This document shows positions 29,352 through 39,374 of a stretch of DNA of 61,147 nt, one piece after another (the stretch's first letter is position 1; each line of letters opens with the position of its first letter). Position numbers and translations under genes: made by a program. Under the pieces are notes generated by a model. That model was not told where the DNA came from, searched no databases, and was given only the letters and a program-made list of their open reading frames with translations. The DNA comes from Fidelibacterota bacterium. GTDB lineage: Bacteria > Fidelibacterota > Marinisomatia > Marinisomatales > TCS55. The stretch is from contig JASLML010000003.1 in the NCBI GenBank assembly GCA_030746535.1, positions 1 through 61,147 of the forward strand, read 5' to 3'.

Positions 29352-30680
29352 ATGGCGCTAACCGATCACGAACAAAAAATACTTGAGCTGATACAAAAGC
29401 ATCCAGAAATCCTAACTGATACTAAGGAAAGAGCGCGCTACGCAAAAAAGATTGGCCTTACGGAAAAAACACTGAGAAACAGGATTGGTGAATTGAAAAG
29501 GCAGGGATTTATTGAAAATTCCGAGACAAAACAAATGGAATCTAAATCGAGTGATTCGCCAAAGAGATCTGATCGTCAAGAAATTGAATTGGATAATGCA
29601 TTTACTCCAATATTGAGGTATAAACAAAATTTTCTAAATATATGGATTATGATTTCTCTCGTTATTGGAGCGCTTTCATTTGTATTGCCAAAATGGTATG
29701 AAGGGAGAGCTGTCATTCTGCCGCCATCAAACGATTCTTCCCAGTTTGGTGCAGGAGGATTAAGTGGTTTATTTGGAATGAGTAGTCTTGTGGATGCTTT
29801 CTCAAGTTCAAATGACGGACAAGAGAGATTTCTCGCTATTCTAAAAAGTGACAGATTAATGCAGATATTAGAACAAAAATTTGATTTTCAATCTAAATAT
29901 GATACTGATGATCTCGAATCAACCCTAAAAAAATTACGAAAACATATTTCTATTTTAATTGAAGATGAAAATCAAATTGTAATTTCTATTTTAGACCTTT
30001 CCCAAGATGATGTTGCCGATATTACGAATGAAACAGTTCGCATCTTGGATTCCCTAAATATCGAATTAAGCAACACTCAAGCCAGAGGTTCAAGGCTGTT
30101 CATCGAGGACCGTGTCAATGAAGTACTCGATAGTTTAAAAAGTCTGGAATTCCAGCTTACAAACTTTATGGAAACTGAAGGTGTAATGAGTTTGGAAGAT
30201 CAGGTATCTGTAGGCGTTGAAAAAGCAGCAGAATTACAGGCTATGATTACCGCCAAAGAGGTGGAGTTATCGGTAGCAGAAAAAATGATGGAAACTTCTC
30301 AGCCAATCCTCGGTCAGCTAAGACATGAACTGATTCAACTAAAACAGGACTATAAGGATTTTTTTCATAGTGATTCCAACGACCAGCTGTTGCCTAGTTT
30401 TTCGGATGTGCCAGAATTAGCAACCAAGCTTACCAGGCTTCAGCGGGCTATCGAATATCATGTAAAATTGCTGGAATTTCTTGGACCTCAGTATGAGCAG
30501 GCAAAAATTGATGAGGTAAAGGATATACCTACACTGCAGGTGTTGGATTGGGCAGTGAGGCCTGAGAGAGAAGCAAGGCCAAGAAAAATAATGATGATTC
30601 TAGTAGGGTTACTCCTTGGGTTTGTTTTAGCCTATTTATTTGTCTACGTTCAGGATTTTCGAAATAGATACCTGAATTAG
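29352..30680 (+). CDS. Wzz-type chain-length determinant with N-terminal HTH domain
   Basis: HTH-like MALTDHEQKILELIQKHPEILTDTKERARYAKKIGLTEKTLRNRIGELKRQGFIEN, then TM, Wzz periplasmic coiled coil, C-terminal VLDWAVRPEREARPRKIMMILVGLLLGFVLAYLFVYV. Confidence 0.85.
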   Translation: MALTDHEQKILELIQKHPEILTDTKERARYAKKIGLTEKTLRNRIGELKRQGFIENSETKQMESKSSDSPKRSDRQEIELDNAFTPILRYKQNFLNIWIMISLVIGALSFVLPKWYEGRAVILPPSNDSSQFGAGGLSGLFGMSSLVDAFSSSNDGQERFLAILKSDRLMQILEQKFDFQSKYDTDDLESTLKKLRKHISILIEDENQIVISILDLSQDDVADITNETVRILDSLNIELSNTQARGSRLFIEDRVNEVLDSLKSLEFQLTNFMETEGVMSLEDQVSVGVEKAAELQAMITAKEVELSVAEKMMETSQPILGQLRHELIQLKQDYKDFFHSDSNDQLLPSFSDVPELATKLTRLQRAIEYHVKLLEFLGPQYEQAKIDEVKDIPTLQVLDWAVRPEREARPRKIMMILVGLLLGFVLAYLFVYVQDFRNRYLN

Positions 30681-30703
30681 GTTCACAATAGCCGCTAAGC
30701 TGA

Positions 30704-31936
30704 ATGCACTCATTTATTGGAATCCTGACAATCTTTACGATTGCCGGGATTTTTATTTTTTCGAAGTATAGAATGCATACATCTCTCGGCTGGGTATTAG
30801 CTATTAGTTTTGGAGTCCGCGTGGTGGCAGCAATTTTCCAAGAGTTATATCATATTGTACCCTATGATTGGGATGAGGGTCTTTTTTTAAATATGGGGAT
30901 GAAAGTAAAGAACTATTTAGAAGGTACAAGGGCATCACTGCCGTTTGTAACATTATCGGGGGTTCCCGCCTATGGTACATTATTAGGCGGTTTATTTTTC
31001 CTTTACGATTTTGAACCATTTCTTGCTCGATTGTTAAGTGCTGTTATAGGTACAGGTGTAGTGTTCTGGGTTTATAAGTTATCAGAACAGTTAAAGCTGA
31101 ATCAATCATCCACAATTTTCATTTCTTTGGTTGTCGGTTTGACTCCTTCTTATATCATTTATTCAACTTTAATAATGCGCGATGTTTTGATTTGGCTATT
31201 GATTATGGTATTCGCTTTTCTTTGGGTAAAATCAATACAGAGAATGAGTACGCGATATTTAACGTGGGGTCTAATTCCTGCCTTAGTCCTTGTTCCTCTG
31301 CGTCCCCAATATGCACCATTATTTGCAGCTGCATTTGGATTTGTCTGTTATTTGTTTGCTAAGAAAACACATTTCCAGTTCAGAAAGATCAAACTGCATG
31401 GAATACAATATGCATTCTTTTTATCTGGCCTTGGCGGTGTGCTTATAGTGATTGGGTTATTGGTATTGTCAGAAATTGCAAGATGGGACAATGCAACTGT
31501 ATTAGAATATTTGATTCGACAACAAGGATGGCGAACACAAGGCGGATCTGTATATTTATCTGATTTGGAGTACACTTCATTCTTTGACGTTTTCATATAC
31601 CTCCCCCAAAGATTTATCCATTTTACCTTTGGCCCCTTTCTTTGGAACGGAGGCTCTGCACAGGTTTTTGCTAGTGGGCTGGAATCTCTAATCGGATGGA
31701 TTTTCTTTTTTATTCTAATTGCGAATTACAAGATATTAAACCGCAGTCTTGACAGCAGCTGGGTACAAAGTATACGTTTTATACTGATGTTTGTAATAAT
31801 TAATCTAATCACTGCTAGTATTATTGATTCAAATTATGGTACAGCGATGCGCCATAGGATGATCTTCATGCCATTACTATTCATTGCAGCATTGTCAATG
31901 CGTCAAACCAGAATTGATCTTACTTCCAATAGCTAA
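30704..31936 (+). CDS. Multi-TM GT-C/ArnT-like glycosyltransferase or polymerase-like membrane protein
   Basis: About ten hydrophobic segments; YDWDEGLFLNMGMKVKNYLEG and luminal DE motif; position in EPS locus. Confidence 0.6.
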   Translation: MHSFIGILTIFTIAGIFIFSKYRMHTSLGWVLAISFGVRVVAAIFQELYHIVPYDWDEGLFLNMGMKVKNYLEGTRASLPFVTLSGVPAYGTLLGGLFFLYDFEPFLARLLSAVIGTGVVFWVYKLSEQLKLNQSSTIFISLVVGLTPSYIIYSTLIMRDVLIWLLIMVFAFLWVKSIQRMSTRYLTWGLIPALVLVPLRPQYAPLFAAAFGFVCYLFAKKTHFQFRKIKLHGIQYAFFLSGLGGVLIVIGLLVLSEIARWDNATVLEYLIRQQGWRTQGGSVYLSDLEYTSFFDVFIYLPQRFIHFTFGPFLWNGGSAQVFASGLESLIGWIFFFILIANYKILNRSLDSSWVQSIRFILMFVIINLITASIIDSNYGTAMRHRMIFMPLLFIAALSMRQTRIDLTSNS

Positions 31937-31950
31937 TAAAGATAGAATTC

Positions 31951-33171
31951 ATGAAAAATAAAATATTATTGCAGATAGGATCAGCCGGAATTCTCGTAAT
32001 TATTGGTTCGTTAGCATCCTTTGCATCAAATATTCTATTGGGAAGAACGTTATCTCAGGAAGATTTTGGTGTTTTTTCGCTATTCCGTTCGGTAATGTTT
32101 TTATTACCTGTTCTTGCTTTTCTCGGATATGGAAATGCTATGATTAGATTTGCAAAAGAAAACGATTTTTCTACCACCAATTGGAAACCGTCATTACAAA
32201 AAATAAATATTCTTGGTGCAGGAATAATGTTTATTGCAGCTATAGTTGTGCAGAGGATATATCCATTCTCTTTCGTTCAGTCTATTTTTTTAGGAATAGC
32301 TGCATGGATGTTCGCTCGCGTAATGAATACCAATTCAATCCTCAGGATAAACGGCAAAATGGTGCTTGGTCAATTTACAATACTGGTGTGGAGATACGTT
32401 TTTTTTATAACACTTCTTGTTACCTTAACTTGGTATGAGATCTCCATAGAAAAAGTATTGATACTCTTTTTTCTATCTTTTGCTTTGATGTTTGTAGTTG
32501 CTAAAATAATTGAACATAGGATTTCTGTTGGTTCAAAAATAGTCAGTCTGAAAGAAATCTACCGGTACGGATCCACATTCTTTATAATTAATATATTTTC
32601 AATTCTAATGATACAATTGGATAAACTAATTATTTCATTGAATCAAGGATCTGTTGCAGTTGGTATATATGTTGGAGTTTCCTTGATTGCTCTAACTGTT
32701 TTCAATCTTGCAGGAACGACAATAGGATATGTACTCATGCCGCATTTTGCCAATGGAAATAAAATTATACTAAGAGAATTTCTGATTTATTTTTTGCTTA
32801 TTCCTTTAACCTTGTTAACGGTTTCATTATTTTGGCTGGAAGCAATAAATACATTCATTTTTGATTATAAATATTCTGGAAATACACATTTATTATATTT
32901 ATCCGTTGGAATCGGAATTATGCAATATTATCACAATATTATTGAATTTTCGCTTGGTGGATTGAGTGCAGAATCAACTTTGAAAACCTATTTATGGTCA
33001 ATTTTGATTTCGATTATATTGCTGATATTTTGCTCAGTATATTTTGCAGAATCATACAATTTAAATGGAATAGTCTTTGGTTGCTTGATTGCATGGATTG
33101 TAAAAAATATTATTGGGATGATTTTACTTGGCAATATCTTTCATCAAAGAAAAATAATAATATTTTCATGA
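31951..33171 (+). CDS. Wzx-type polysaccharide flippase (MATE/MVF-like)
   Basis: IGSLASFASNILLGRTLSQEDFGVFSLFRSVMFLLPVLAFLGYGNAMIRF; repeated TM helices. Confidence 0.85.
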   Translation: MKNKILLQIGSAGILVIIGSLASFASNILLGRTLSQEDFGVFSLFRSVMFLLPVLAFLGYGNAMIRFAKENDFSTTNWKPSLQKINILGAGIMFIAAIVVQRIYPFSFVQSIFLGIAAWMFARVMNTNSILRINGKMVLGQFTILVWRYVFFITLLVTLTWYEISIEKVLILFFLSFALMFVVAKIIEHRISVGSKIVSLKEIYRYGSTFFIINIFSILMIQLDKLIISLNQGSVAVGIYVGVSLIALTVFNLAGTTIGYVLMPHFANGNKIILREFLIYFLLIPLTLLTVSLFWLEAINTFIFDYKYSGNTHLLYLSVGIGIMQYYHNIIEFSLGGLSAESTLKTYLWSILISIILLIFCSVYFAESYNLNGIVFGCLIAWIVKNIIGMILLGNIFHQRKIIIFS

Positions 33172-34313
33172 AAATAATCTTAGACGGAACGGGTATATCA
33201 AATAAACCTACTGGATTAGGCGTTTATATCTATCAGCTGGTAAATAGTTTATGCCAGATTTCAACAAATTGTATATTTGAATTATGGATTTCCACTTCAT
33301 TAAATAATAAACACAAAATTTATAGTTTAGATTATCCAAATTTGAATATAGAAAAAATAAGTCTTAACAGTATTGGCCCACTGAGGGATTTAAAGTTCAA
33401 TTATTATAAAAGTCGAATTACTGACGATAGTATTTTCCATTCATTGAGTTCGAACTTTCCGCTGACATTTTATCCCTTCAAACATAGCGTTACGACAATT
33501 CATGATTTAAAATTTATATTACATCCAACTTATTTAGGAAGGTTGTACAAGTTAAAAACAGCATATTTGACAAAAGTCTTCAATAATGGTATAAAGCATG
33601 CAGATCGAATTATTTGCATATCTAAATCGACGAGAAATGATCTAATTACTTATTATCGAAGTATTGATGATATTGATCAAAAAATATCAGTGGTTCCACT
33701 TGCATCTGCTTTGAAGAAGCTTCCAGAAGATAAAAATGAAGCAAGTGGGAATACTATTTTTGACAAACCATATTTTCTATTTGTGGGAGAGTTTCGTCCT
33801 CATAAAAACATCGATGGAATGATTTCTGCGTTTAAAAAATTTTATATGATGGATAAAGATAACGAAAACTTTCTTTTTGTGATTGTTGGATCAAAGCATG
33901 CAAGTAAAACCAAATTCCAAATGAGTGACTTTTCCTCGGAAATATTGAATAATATTATTATCATGGAGGATGTTGATGATCATCAACTAGTTCATTTATA
34001 TAACAATGCATTTGCGTTATTATTTTTGTCCCATTATGAAGGGTTCGGATTGCCTATTGTAGAGGCAATGGAACTTGGTAAACCAGTCATTACTTCAAAC
34101 GTTTCTTCAATGCCGGAACTTGTGAAAAATACAGATTATATGGTTGATCCGAATGATCACATAGCAGCTGCAAACATGATGAATAGACTTGCGGTTGATA
34201 AAGAATTTTATGATCGTTCAGTAAATAATTCGCTTATGCAATCCAAAAATTATTCCTGGATGAAAACTGCATCTGAAACATTAAGTGTGTATAATACATT
34301 CTCTGAGCAATAA
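33168..34313 (+). CDS. GT4-family glycosyltransferase
   Basis: MKIILDGTGISNKPTGLGVYIYQL ... FLFVGEFRPHKNIDGMISAF ... LFLSHYEGFGLPIVEAMELGKPVITSNVSSMPELV; start trimmed from 32994. Confidence 0.92.
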   Translation: MKIILDGTGISNKPTGLGVYIYQLVNSLCQISTNCIFELWISTSLNNKHKIYSLDYPNLNIEKISLNSIGPLRDLKFNYYKSRITDDSIFHSLSSNFPLTFYPFKHSVTTIHDLKFILHPTYLGRLYKLKTAYLTKVFNNGIKHADRIICISKSTRNDLITYYRSIDDIDQKISVVPLASALKKLPEDKNEASGNTIFDKPYFLFVGEFRPHKNIDGMISAFKKFYMMDKDNENFLFVIVGSKHASKTKFQMSDFSSEILNNIIIMEDVDDHQLVHLYNNAFALLFLSHYEGFGLPIVEAMELGKPVITSNVSSMPELVKNTDYMVDPNDHIAAANMMNRLAVDKEFYDRSVNNSLMQSKNYSWMKTASETLSVYNTFSEQ

Positions 34314-34336
34314 TTAGAAACTGAGATAAACAGCAC

Positions 34337-35458
34337 ATGAAAATATTGTTTTCAGCCAATACATCCTGGTATCTCTACAATTTCAGAAGAAGCTTGATTC
34401 AATCAATGGTATCACGAGGCTGGGATGTCATTCTGGTGGCTCCGCAGGATGCGTATTATTGGAGAATCAAATTGCCGGGAGTGAAATATATTGGCTTTCC
34501 AATTGATAGATATGGTTTTAATCCGGTTCGCGCCTGGTCTTCGGTACGGCATTATTATGAAATATGTAAACGTGAAAAGCCGGATGTTATCCATTTATTC
34601 ACCATAAAACCTGTTATTCTCGGTACAATTGCAGCAAGGTTAGCTGGAATACCGAAAATCGTGAATTCAATAACAGGTCTCGGTTATATTTTTTCCAGCG
34701 GTCACAGATTAAGGAAAATAGTTGAAACAATGTATAGGAGTGTATTGACTTCATCGCGTGTTGATGTGATTCTTCAAAATCCTGATGATGAGAAATTATT
34801 TCAGGCATTTTCAAGAATTCATCCATCTAGAATTCATTTGATCAAAGGATCAGGAGTAGACTTGGATTCCTTTTCGTTGAATGGACATATTACACTTCCT
34901 CATTTCAAAAGCGACTCGCTGCATTTTATTATGTTTTGCAGGATGCTCTGGGATAAAGGAGTTAAGGAATTTGTGGATGCCGCTGAATTAGTAAGAAAAG
35001 ATATACCTGAGGCGCAGTTCCATTTAATCGGAGGTATTGAAACAGGCAGCCCAAATGAGGTTCCTAAAGCCTGGCTCGAACAATATGTTGATCATGAATA
35101 TATTCATTGGATAGATCATGTTGATGATATCCGTCCTTGGATTGCAGGATCAGATATTGTGGTTTTGCCAACCTATTACGGAGAAGGAGTGCCAAAATCA
35201 CTGATTGAAGCTGCTGCACTGAGAAAAGCAATCATCACAACAAATATCGCAGGATGCCGGGAAATTGTTATTGATGGAAAGAATGGTGTATTAATTGACC
35301 CTAATTCTGTACGAGCGTTGAAAGATGCTATGCTTTTTCTTGGCCAGAATCAGGAATTATGTTCGCAAATGGGTCAAGAAGGCAGACTACTGGTTGAAAA
35401 AGAGTTCGGTGATGCCCCGGTAGTTGAAGCGACAGAAGTTGTTTACGGTATTAAATAA
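34337..35458 (+). CDS. GT4-family glycosyltransferase (PglA/CapM-like)
   Basis: MKILFSANTSWYLYNFRRSLIQSMVSRGWDVILVAP ... LPTYYGEGVPKSLIEAAALRKAIITTNIAGCREIV. Confidence 0.92.
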   Translation: MKILFSANTSWYLYNFRRSLIQSMVSRGWDVILVAPQDAYYWRIKLPGVKYIGFPIDRYGFNPVRAWSSVRHYYEICKREKPDVIHLFTIKPVILGTIAARLAGIPKIVNSITGLGYIFSSGHRLRKIVETMYRSVLTSSRVDVILQNPDDEKLFQAFSRIHPSRIHLIKGSGVDLDSFSLNGHITLPHFKSDSLHFIMFCRMLWDKGVKEFVDAAELVRKDIPEAQFHLIGGIETGSPNEVPKAWLEQYVDHEYIHWIDHVDDIRPWIAGSDIVVLPTYYGEGVPKSLIEAAALRKAIITTNIAGCREIVIDGKNGVLIDPNSVRALKDAMLFLGQNQELCSQMGQEGRLLVEKEFGDAPVVEATEVVYGIK

Positions 35459-35470
35459 CTCGCTACTATA

Positions 35471-36436
35471 TTGAAGATTTTTATAACCGGCAGCGAAGGA
35501 TTTATTGGTAAGCCGCTTTGTAAGGCATTGCGGGAACTGGGGCACGCCGTTACCGGATATGACCATTCACCTGCTGCCTTAAATGATGTAAACCAAATCA
35601 ATGGAGACATTCTAGATTACGATCATTTAGCTGCCTCCATCCAAGATGAAACTGATCTCATTATCCATCTTGCTGCCGAGCATAAGGATGAAGGGCCAAC
35701 GGATGAAGATTATTATCGCGTAAATGAAACCGGTACCTTACACATCGTAAAAGCGGCAGAGGAAAAAAATATAACAAAGGTGATCTTTTTCAGTACGGTT
35801 GGTGTTTACGGTAATCAGACGTATCCAAATGAAAGTGCCGAATTATCACCGATCAATGTTTATGGTGCATCAAAAGTTGCAGCTGAAAAAATCGTAGAAG
35901 AATGGGTAACTGCTTTTGATGAGAGGTCTGCAGTAATCGTCCGGCCAACCGCTGTTTACGGTCCAGAAAACAGAGCCAATATCTTTCGGCTGTTGAAGCA
36001 GGGATCAACCGGTATGTTCATTATGCCGGGAAGCGGGAATCATCATAAATCCATTATTTTCCTGGATAATGCAGTTGCTTCCTGTATCTTTCTAATGGAT
36101 CATATTACAACAGGATTCCAAGCCTTCAATTTGGTTGACGAACCGTCCTTATCCTTAAATGAACTCATAGCGCTCATCCGAACAGCTTCGGGAAAAAAAG
36201 GTGCTGTGGTGCATTTACCAATCTTTTTACTAAACTGTTTACTTCCATTTTACAGATTATTGCAAATAATCAGAAATCAGCCTAAATCTTTATCATTGAG
36301 CCGGCTTAAAAAAATTACGGCACAGAGCCATTTTGACGGGTCAAAAATAAGAGGACTTGGATTTGTTCAGCCTGTTTCGAACGAGGACGGCATTCGTAAG
36401 ACGATTGCATGGAATGATACCAATGGCTGGGACTAA
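35471..36436 (+). CDS. NAD-dependent epimerase/dehydratase (SDR)
   Basis: MKIFITGSEGFIGKPLCKALRELGH ... YGASKVAAEKIVEEW ... VRPTAVYGPENRAN. Confidence 0.92.
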   Translation: MKIFITGSEGFIGKPLCKALRELGHAVTGYDHSPAALNDVNQINGDILDYDHLAASIQDETDLIIHLAAEHKDEGPTDEDYYRVNETGTLHIVKAAEEKNITKVIFFSTVGVYGNQTYPNESAELSPINVYGASKVAAEKIVEEWVTAFDERSAVIVRPTAVYGPENRANIFRLLKQGSTGMFIMPGSGNHHKSIIFLDNAVASCIFLMDHITTGFQAFNLVDEPSLSLNELIALIRTASGKKGAVVHLPIFLLNCLLPFYRLLQIIRNQPKSLSLSRLKKITAQSHFDGSKIRGLGFVQPVSNEDGIRKTIAWNDTNGWD

Positions 36437-36505
36437 GAGAATTGCTTGATATTCAAGAGAGCACATCATAACTTAAAGCAACCCTTAAGGAGACCTATCG
36501 AAAAT

Positions 36506-36566
36506 AAACGCTAACAATTTTCCCAGTTAAACAGGAGTAATAACATGGACAATTGGCAGAGCGTTT
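36506..36566 (+). promoter_or_regulatory. Long leader hairpin presenting an SD/ATG in its loop, upstream of the polyprenyl glycosylphosphotransferase
   Basis: AAACGCT-AA-CAATT ... AATTG-GCAG-AGCGTTT (7+5 bp) with cAGGAGtaataacATGgac in the loop. Confidence 0.5.
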
Positions 36567-36607
36567 CCCCGCACGTTTTATGTGACCGCAGCCACGCGGC
36601 AGCGTGA
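36545..36607 (+). CDS. Possible 20-codon leader peptide MDNWQSVSPHVLCDRSHAAA
   Basis: ATG preceded by AGGAG at good spacing; stop overlaps an ops-like hairpin; overlaps the next ORF out of frame. Confidence 0.35.
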   Translation: MDNWQSVSPHVLCDRSHAAA

Positions 36608-38042
36608 TTCAATACAAGTAATTTTCGTCATGACATCTGCATTCGCACATAATTTGCGTATCAGGGTACCTAAGTGGATTATTTCCTGGTCTTTGCTGAT
36701 TGCCGATATTTTTGCGGGAGGATGTGCATTTTACCTTGTGATTTATCCGCTCCACAGCGGTCCGGAATCTTTGGTATTTCCGATGGTAGAAAATTTCATT
36801 TTGATTACTTTGATTTGGTCGAGTCTGTTTTTTATCCTAGGACTGTATAAAGCAACTTCCGAAGTGTCCCGGTTTGGTGAAATACAGCATGCAACGGTTG
36901 GCTCATTCTCCTGTATCGTCCTCCTTATATTTTTAGATGCGGTCAACATTCTTCCGTTACCGTACAAACCCGGCATCATTCTCAATTACTGGTTTGTATT
37001 TATTCTATGTTTCAGCGTTGTGAGGTTTTCAGCTAGGTCTATTCAAAAAGCAATGATTCGGAAAGGCATCGGCCTTGAGAAAATGATAATTGTCGGTCAT
37101 AACCCGCGGGGGAAAAAGGTCGCGGCCGATGTGGAGAAACATCCTGATTTTGGATATGATTTAATTGGGTTTGTGCATATTGATGGAGAGGAAGAACTGG
37201 ATCCTGGAAACGGAAGCCTGCTTGGTCATGACAATAATCTGAAAGATATTATTATTCAGCACCAAATTGCCCACGTAGTGTTGGCTCCAAACCGGTCTGA
37301 TCATACAAAATTAATGTCTCTGTTAACCCGTGCCAACGGCGCCCCGACAGCTATTAAAATTGTACCGGATCTTTATGAAGCCATCAGCGGCATGGCGAGA
37401 ACCCAGCAATTGTACGGGTTGCCGCTCATTCGGGTTAATCCTGAGCTCAATACTTTGTATAACCGTCACGGGAAACGGCTGCTCGATCTCTTGATCGCTG
37501 TTCCCGCGTTTATATTATTACTCCCGTTTTGGGCGCTTATCAGTTTGGCGATCAAAATTGGATCCAAAGGAAGCATCCTTTACAAGCAGGAGCGGATAGG
37601 CTGGAAACAAAGGCCGTTTACCATCTATAAATTCAGATCGATGGTTCAGGATGCTGAGACGGACACGGGGCCGGTATGGGCATCCAAGGATGACAGCCGA
37701 ATTACATCTGTCGGGCGCTGGCTTCGGCGTTTCCGGCTTGATGAAATTCCGCAGCTCATCAATGTGATCAAAGGAGATATGAGTTTAATAGGTCCGAGGC
37801 CGGAAAGGCCGTCCATTATCGAGCGCCTGATTCAGGAATATCCATTTTATTACCGGCGGCATTCGGTACGTCCGGGAATTACAGGGTGGGCGCAAATAAA
37901 GCATCCCTACGATCAGCGGATTGAGGATGTAAGGGAAAAGCTGAAATACGATTTTTTCTATATTGAAAGCTTAACCTTTAATCTTGATATTAAAATCATC
38001 CTGAATACCGTATGGGTGATGCTTTCGGGCAAAGGGAGATAG
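36582..38042 (+). CDS. Polyprenyl glycosylphosphotransferase (WbaP-like initiating sugar-phosphate transferase); start possibly 36630
   Basis: KRLLDLLIAVPAFILLLPFWALISLAIKIGSKGSILYKQERIGWKQRPFTIYKFRSMVQDAE...RRFRLDEIPQLINVIKGDMSLIGPRPERP. Confidence 0.95.
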   Translation: MTAATRQRDSIQVIFVMTSAFAHNLRIRVPKWIISWSLLIADIFAGGCAFYLVIYPLHSGPESLVFPMVENFILITLIWSSLFFILGLYKATSEVSRFGEIQHATVGSFSCIVLLIFLDAVNILPLPYKPGIILNYWFVFILCFSVVRFSARSIQKAMIRKGIGLEKMIIVGHNPRGKKVAADVEKHPDFGYDLIGFVHIDGEEELDPGNGSLLGHDNNLKDIIIQHQIAHVVLAPNRSDHTKLMSLLTRANGAPTAIKIVPDLYEAISGMARTQQLYGLPLIRVNPELNTLYNRHGKRLLDLLIAVPAFILLLPFWALISLAIKIGSKGSILYKQERIGWKQRPFTIYKFRSMVQDAETDTGPVWASKDDSRITSVGRWLRRFRLDEIPQLINVIKGDMSLIGPRPERPSIIERLIQEYPFYYRRHSVRPGITGWAQIKHPYDQRIEDVREKLKYDFFYIESLTFNLDIKIILNTVWVMLSGKGR

Positions 38043-38114
38043 CTAATACTCCTGCGGTTGGATAAAACATTCAATCGGCTCTATTTTCCTCTATAAATTC
38101 CCATACATAAATTT

Positions 38115-39374
38115 ATGATTCCGCTATCCATACTTCGGGATGATCCCGGCAAAATCCAAAAAGGCCTTGAAGCCAAAGGCGTATCCATTGATATTAATAC
38201 TCTCGTCACACTAGATGAAGAACATCGTGCAGCGATAACAAAACTTGACTCTCTCAGAGCAGAAAAAAATAAAGTCTCCGAAAAAATTGCCGAATTAAAA
38301 AGAAATAGTGAGAATGCGGATTCTGATATTAAGGCTATGCAATCCTTAGGCGGTCAAATTGATTCATTGGAAGCATCAGCACAAGATCTGAAACAATCTT
38401 TGACTGATCAGCTTTTTGGGTTGCCCAATGTTCCGCATGATTCGGTTCCTTCAGGAAAAGATGCTGCAGAAAACAAAATTATTCGGGAGTGGGGAGAGAA
38501 ACCGGATGAAAGAAAAACGTATTTAACGCACCTCGAATTAGGGAAAAATCTGAACATCCTTGATATGGAAAGAGGATCAAAAATTTCAGGATCAGGATTT
38601 CCTTTGTATGTAAACCACGGTGCCCGGCTGGAACGTGCGCTGATCAATTTCATGCTTGATCATCATGAAGGGTTTACAGAAATCTTTCCGCCGTTCTTAA
38701 CCCAGTCGTCATCCCCGACAACATGCGGACAGCTCCCAAAGTTTTCAGATGATATGTATTCCACGGAAGATGGAAATCTTTGGCTGATCCCAACTGCAGA
38801 AGTACCGCTGACGAATATTCATCAGGATGAAATACTGGATGAAGATTCCCTTCCAATCTATTATAAAGCATATAGCGCCTGTTTCAGAAGAGAAGCCGGA
38901 TCTTATGGAAAAGAAACAAGAGGTTTGCTGCGCGTACACCAATTTAATAAGGTAGAATTGGTAAAATTCGTTACTCCTGAAAGCAGTTATGATGAACTGG
39001 AGTCTTTGACGCTTCAGGCTGAGTCGGTCCTTCAGGCACTTGGAATTCATTACAGAATTGTTGAGCTGTGCTCCGGCGATCTCAGTTTTGCTGCCGCTAA
39101 ATGCTATGATATTGAAATTTGGGCACCGGGAGAAAATCGCTGGCTGGAAGTTTCGTCTTGCAGCAACTTTGAATCTTTTCAGGCACGGAGAGGGAATATC
39201 CGCTATCGCCGCACTTCCGATAAGAAAGTTGATTTTGTCCATACACTAAATGGATCAGGCCTTGCGACACCGAGGCTGATGGTAGCTTTATTGGAGACAT
39301 TTCACACCGAAGACGGCACCGTCGAAATTCCAGATGCACTGCAGGATTATATGGGAAAAGAGGTTATTGAATAA
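38115..39374 (+). CDS. serS: Seryl-tRNA synthetase
   Basis: MIPLSILRDDPGKIQKGLEAKG ... PTAEVPLTNIHQDEIL ... CFRREAGSYGKETRGLLRVHQFNKVELVKF. Confidence 0.96.
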   Translation: MIPLSILRDDPGKIQKGLEAKGVSIDINTLVTLDEEHRAAITKLDSLRAEKNKVSEKIAELKRNSENADSDIKAMQSLGGQIDSLEASAQDLKQSLTDQLFGLPNVPHDSVPSGKDAAENKIIREWGEKPDERKTYLTHLELGKNLNILDMERGSKISGSGFPLYVNHGARLERALINFMLDHHEGFTEIFPPFLTQSSSPTTCGQLPKFSDDMYSTEDGNLWLIPTAEVPLTNIHQDEILDEDSLPIYYKAYSACFRREAGSYGKETRGLLRVHQFNKVELVKFVTPESSYDELESLTLQAESVLQALGIHYRIVELCSGDLSFAAAKCYDIEIWAPGENRWLEVSSCSNFESFQARRGNIRYRRTSDKKVDFVHTLNGSGLATPRLMVALLETFHTEDGTVEIPDALQDYMGKEVIE

